From NCBI GenBank assembly GCA_045577475.1, contig JAZNIM010000109.1, positions 1 to 6,549 of the forward strand: a DNA stretch of 6,549 bases, in the 5' to 3' direction. The DNA is from UMGS1387 sp045577475. Lineage in GTDB: Bacteria > Bacillota > Clostridia > Oscillospirales > CAG-382. Below are positions 5,461 to 6,549 of the stretch, piece after piece. The position numbers and the translations under genes were made by a program. The notes under the pieces are model-generated. The model made no database searches, was not told the DNA's origin, and saw nothing but the letters and a program-made list of their open reading frames with translations. Each line of letters opens with the position of its first letter. Position 1 is the first letter of the stretch.

Positions 5461-6348
5461 ATGAAGCAATTGAAAATAACAGATGTGCGTGCACTTCCCG
5501 GTGACAGTGCATTTTTGGTGGATGACGGAAAGACGTCAATTCTTTATGACACAGGCTTCGGCTTTACAGGGGACAGAGTTGCACAAAACGTAAAAAAGGA
5601 GCTTTGTGACAGAACCCTTGACTATATTTTTCTCACCCACTCCCACTACGACCATGCTCTTGGTGCGGTGTACGTAAAAAAATACTATCCCAACGCCATA
5701 ACCGTTGCAGGCGAGTATGCGGCAAAAATATTTGAAAAGCCGTCGGCAAAGTCCACAATGAGAACTCTTGACCGCAGATTTGCAAGAAAATGCGGTATTT
5801 ACGAATATGAGGACTTGATTGACAATCTTTCAGTTGACATTTCCGTAAAGGACGGGGACACCGTAACGGCAGGTGATATGACCTTCAAGGTTATAAATTT
5901 TCCCGGGCACACAAAATGCTCTGTCGGCTTTTATCTTGAGGAAAACAAGCTTCTTCTGAGCTGTGAAACTCTCGGCGTGTATTTCGGCGAAGGTATAATT
6001 CTGCCAATATGCCTTGTGGGGTATAATATGACGCTTGACTCCTACGAAAAGGCTCTGTCGCTTGACATTGACAACCTGCTTGTACCCCATTACGGACTGC
6101 TTGACAAGGACGAAACCAAATATTTCCTTGAAAACTCACGGAAGGTTCTCATTCACACAGCCCAAAAGGTAACTGAAATTTTTTCAAACGGCGGTACAAA
6201 GGAAGATGCTCTTGCATACTTTGAAAAGCACTTCTACACAGAAGCCATCAGACCCACCTACCCCATTGACGCATTTTTGCTGAATACAGGTATCATGATT
6301 GACCTAATCCGTCGTGAGCTTACTACTTCTTTTTCGGAAAAGAAGTAG
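5461..6348 (+). CDS. MBL-fold metallo-hydrolase
   Basis: A 295-residue metallo-beta-lactamase-fold protein, predicted cytoplasmic. The core motif is THSHYDH (59-65): H60, H62, D64 and H65 bind two metals. Further ligands expected from the fold are H150 (PGHT) and H210 (VPHYG). The residue that is normally the bridging aspartate (SGD or GDT type) is E169 in SCETLG. About 85 residues beyond H210 form a C-terminal helical extension. The family hydrolyses thioesters, lactones, phosphoesters and others; in a sugar-acid cluster a lactonase role is attractive, but that is inference only. It is transcribed with the cupin, with a 45-base gap. The last eight sense codons and the stop (TTSFSEKK) lie within a perfect 11-bp hairpin at 6323-6348 and abut a degenerate hairpin-repeat copy, so the C-terminus may be derived from an inserted repeat. 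Confidence 0.9.
   Translation: MKQLKITDVRALPGDSAFLVDDGKTSILYDTGFGFTGDRVAQNVKKELCDRTLDYIFLTHSHYDHALGAVYVKKYYPNAITVAGEYAAKIFEKPSAKSTMRTLDRRFARKCGIYEYEDLIDNLSVDISVKDGDTVTAGDMTFKVINFPGHTKCSVGFYLEENKLLLSCETLGVYFGEGIILPICLVGYNMTLDSYEKALSLDIDNLLVPHYGLLDKDETKYFLENSRKVLIHTAQKVTEIFSNGGTKEDALAYFEKHFYTEAIRPTYPIDAFLLNTGIMIDLIRRELTTSFSEKK
6323..6348 (+). repeat. Perfect hairpin ending at the MBL stop codon
   Basis: CTACTTCTTTT / AAAAGAAGTAG form an 11-bp perfect stem around TCGG, and the right arm ends exactly with the TAG stop. It resembles the TACTTTTCC / GGAAAAGTA stem at 72-95, and both sit next to GTTTCG hairpin units, so it may be part of the same intergenic element. No T-tract follows directly, so it is not a standard terminator. 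Confidence 0.7.
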
Positions 6349-6366
6349 GTTTCGACTCTGCAAAGG
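6349..6366 (+). repeat. Degenerate copy of the hairpin repeat head
   Basis: GTTTCGACTCTGC (6349-6361) matches the head of the 44-bp units, but the right arm is replaced by AAAGG and no stem can form. It starts directly after the MBL stop codon. Confidence 0.5.
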
Positions 6367-6389
6367 TTTTGTTATATTTTTATATTACA

Positions 6390-6422
6390 GGACTGCTTCA
6401 TTTTTGGGGCAGTTCTTTTTTT
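6390..6422 (+). terminator. Rho-independent terminator of the cupin-MBL operon
   Basis: A 10-bp stem with three G-T pairs (GGACTGCTTC / GGGGCAGTTC, 6390-6399 and 6406-6415) closes a loop of ATTTTT, followed at once by seven T. It lies about 40 bases after the MBL stop. Confidence 0.85.
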
Positions 6423-6442
6423 CTTTTTTCTTTCTTTTTTTA

Positions 6443-6549
6443 AGTTACTTTTTTGTTTGGCAGGGAGTTTCGACACTGCGGTGTCGAGTTACATTTATGT
6501 TTAGCAGGGTGTTTCGACACTGCGGAGGTCGAGTTACTTTTTTGTTTGG
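6443..6549 (+). repeat. Tandem 44-bp hairpin repeat units, running off the window
   Basis: Units begin with GTTTCGAC at 6467 and 6511, 44 bases apart. A preceding partial unit leaves AGTTACTTTTTTGTTTGG at 6443-6460, repeated exactly at 6532-6549. The unit is GTTTCG-stem-TGCG-stem-GAGTTAC, then a T-rich linker and GCAGGG. The stem at 6470-6487 is perfect (TCGACAC / GTGTCGA); the one at 6511-6535 has a mismatched middle. The array continues beyond the window. It is the same family as 157-244, in opposite orientation. Confidence 0.8.

Noticed and set aside
6416..6442. Polypyrimidine tract after the terminator as a separate signal
   Set aside because: It is most simply the T-run of the terminator followed by the T-rich linker of a decayed repeat unit.
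157..6549. Terminal inverted repeats of a composite transposon carrying the whole module
   Set aside because: The end repeats are tandem, differ in stem sequence and copy quality, and no transposase or target-site duplication is visible. Their position fits repeats placed after gene ends.

Overview
The window looks like chromosomal DNA of a Gram-positive anaerobe of the class Clostridia, probably an Oscillospiraceae/Ruminococcaceae-type gut bacterium. This is inferred from strong AGGAGG- and AGGTGA-type ribosome binding sites, textbook TTGACA/TATAAT promoters, moderate GC with AT-rich intergenic regions, the protein families present, and hairpin repeats at both ends. No rRNA or other phylogenetic marker is present, so the genus is not determined.

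Layout: (1) 1-253 is non-coding and packed with short hairpins, including two units of a 44-bp hairpin repeat read on the minus strand. (2) An AraC-family regulator (254-1000, minus) is transcribed away from a three-gene operon (1160-3764, plus): an SDR oxidoreductase, an enolase-superfamily sugar-acid dehydratase and a KDPG/KHG-type aldolase. The two start from overlapping promoters whose -35 boxes form one 13-bp palindrome. (3) A bidirectional terminator (3776-3808) separates the aldolase from a convergent iron-containing alcohol dehydrogenase (3830-4939, minus). (4) A second pair of overlapping divergent promoters (4980-5027) drives the dehydrogenase leftward and, rightward, a small cupin (5065-5415) followed by an MBL-fold hydrolase (5461-6348). 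(5) 6349-6549 holds a Rho-independent terminator and more 44-bp hairpin units, now on the plus strand.

Together the genes look like a regulated sugar or sugar-acid catabolic module. The dehydratase and aldolase are the core of a 2-keto-3-deoxy-sugar-acid (Entner-Doudoroff / De Ley-Doudoroff-like) route to pyruvate plus an aldehyde. The SDR could oxidise the sugar (or a keto-deoxy intermediate), the MBL enzyme could open a sugar lactone, the cupin could be a small sugar-binding, isomerising or regulatory protein, and the Fe-dependent dehydrogenase could reduce the aldehyde product. No sugar kinase or transporter lies in the window, so a non-phosphorylating, redox-balanced version is possible but not proved. 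The substrate cannot be read from the sequence.

The least ordinary parts are the two overlapping divergent promoter switches and the hairpin repeat family, whose stems differ in sequence yet stay paired around a constant TGCG loop. An 11-bp hairpin also forms the last eight sense codons and stop of the MBL gene.
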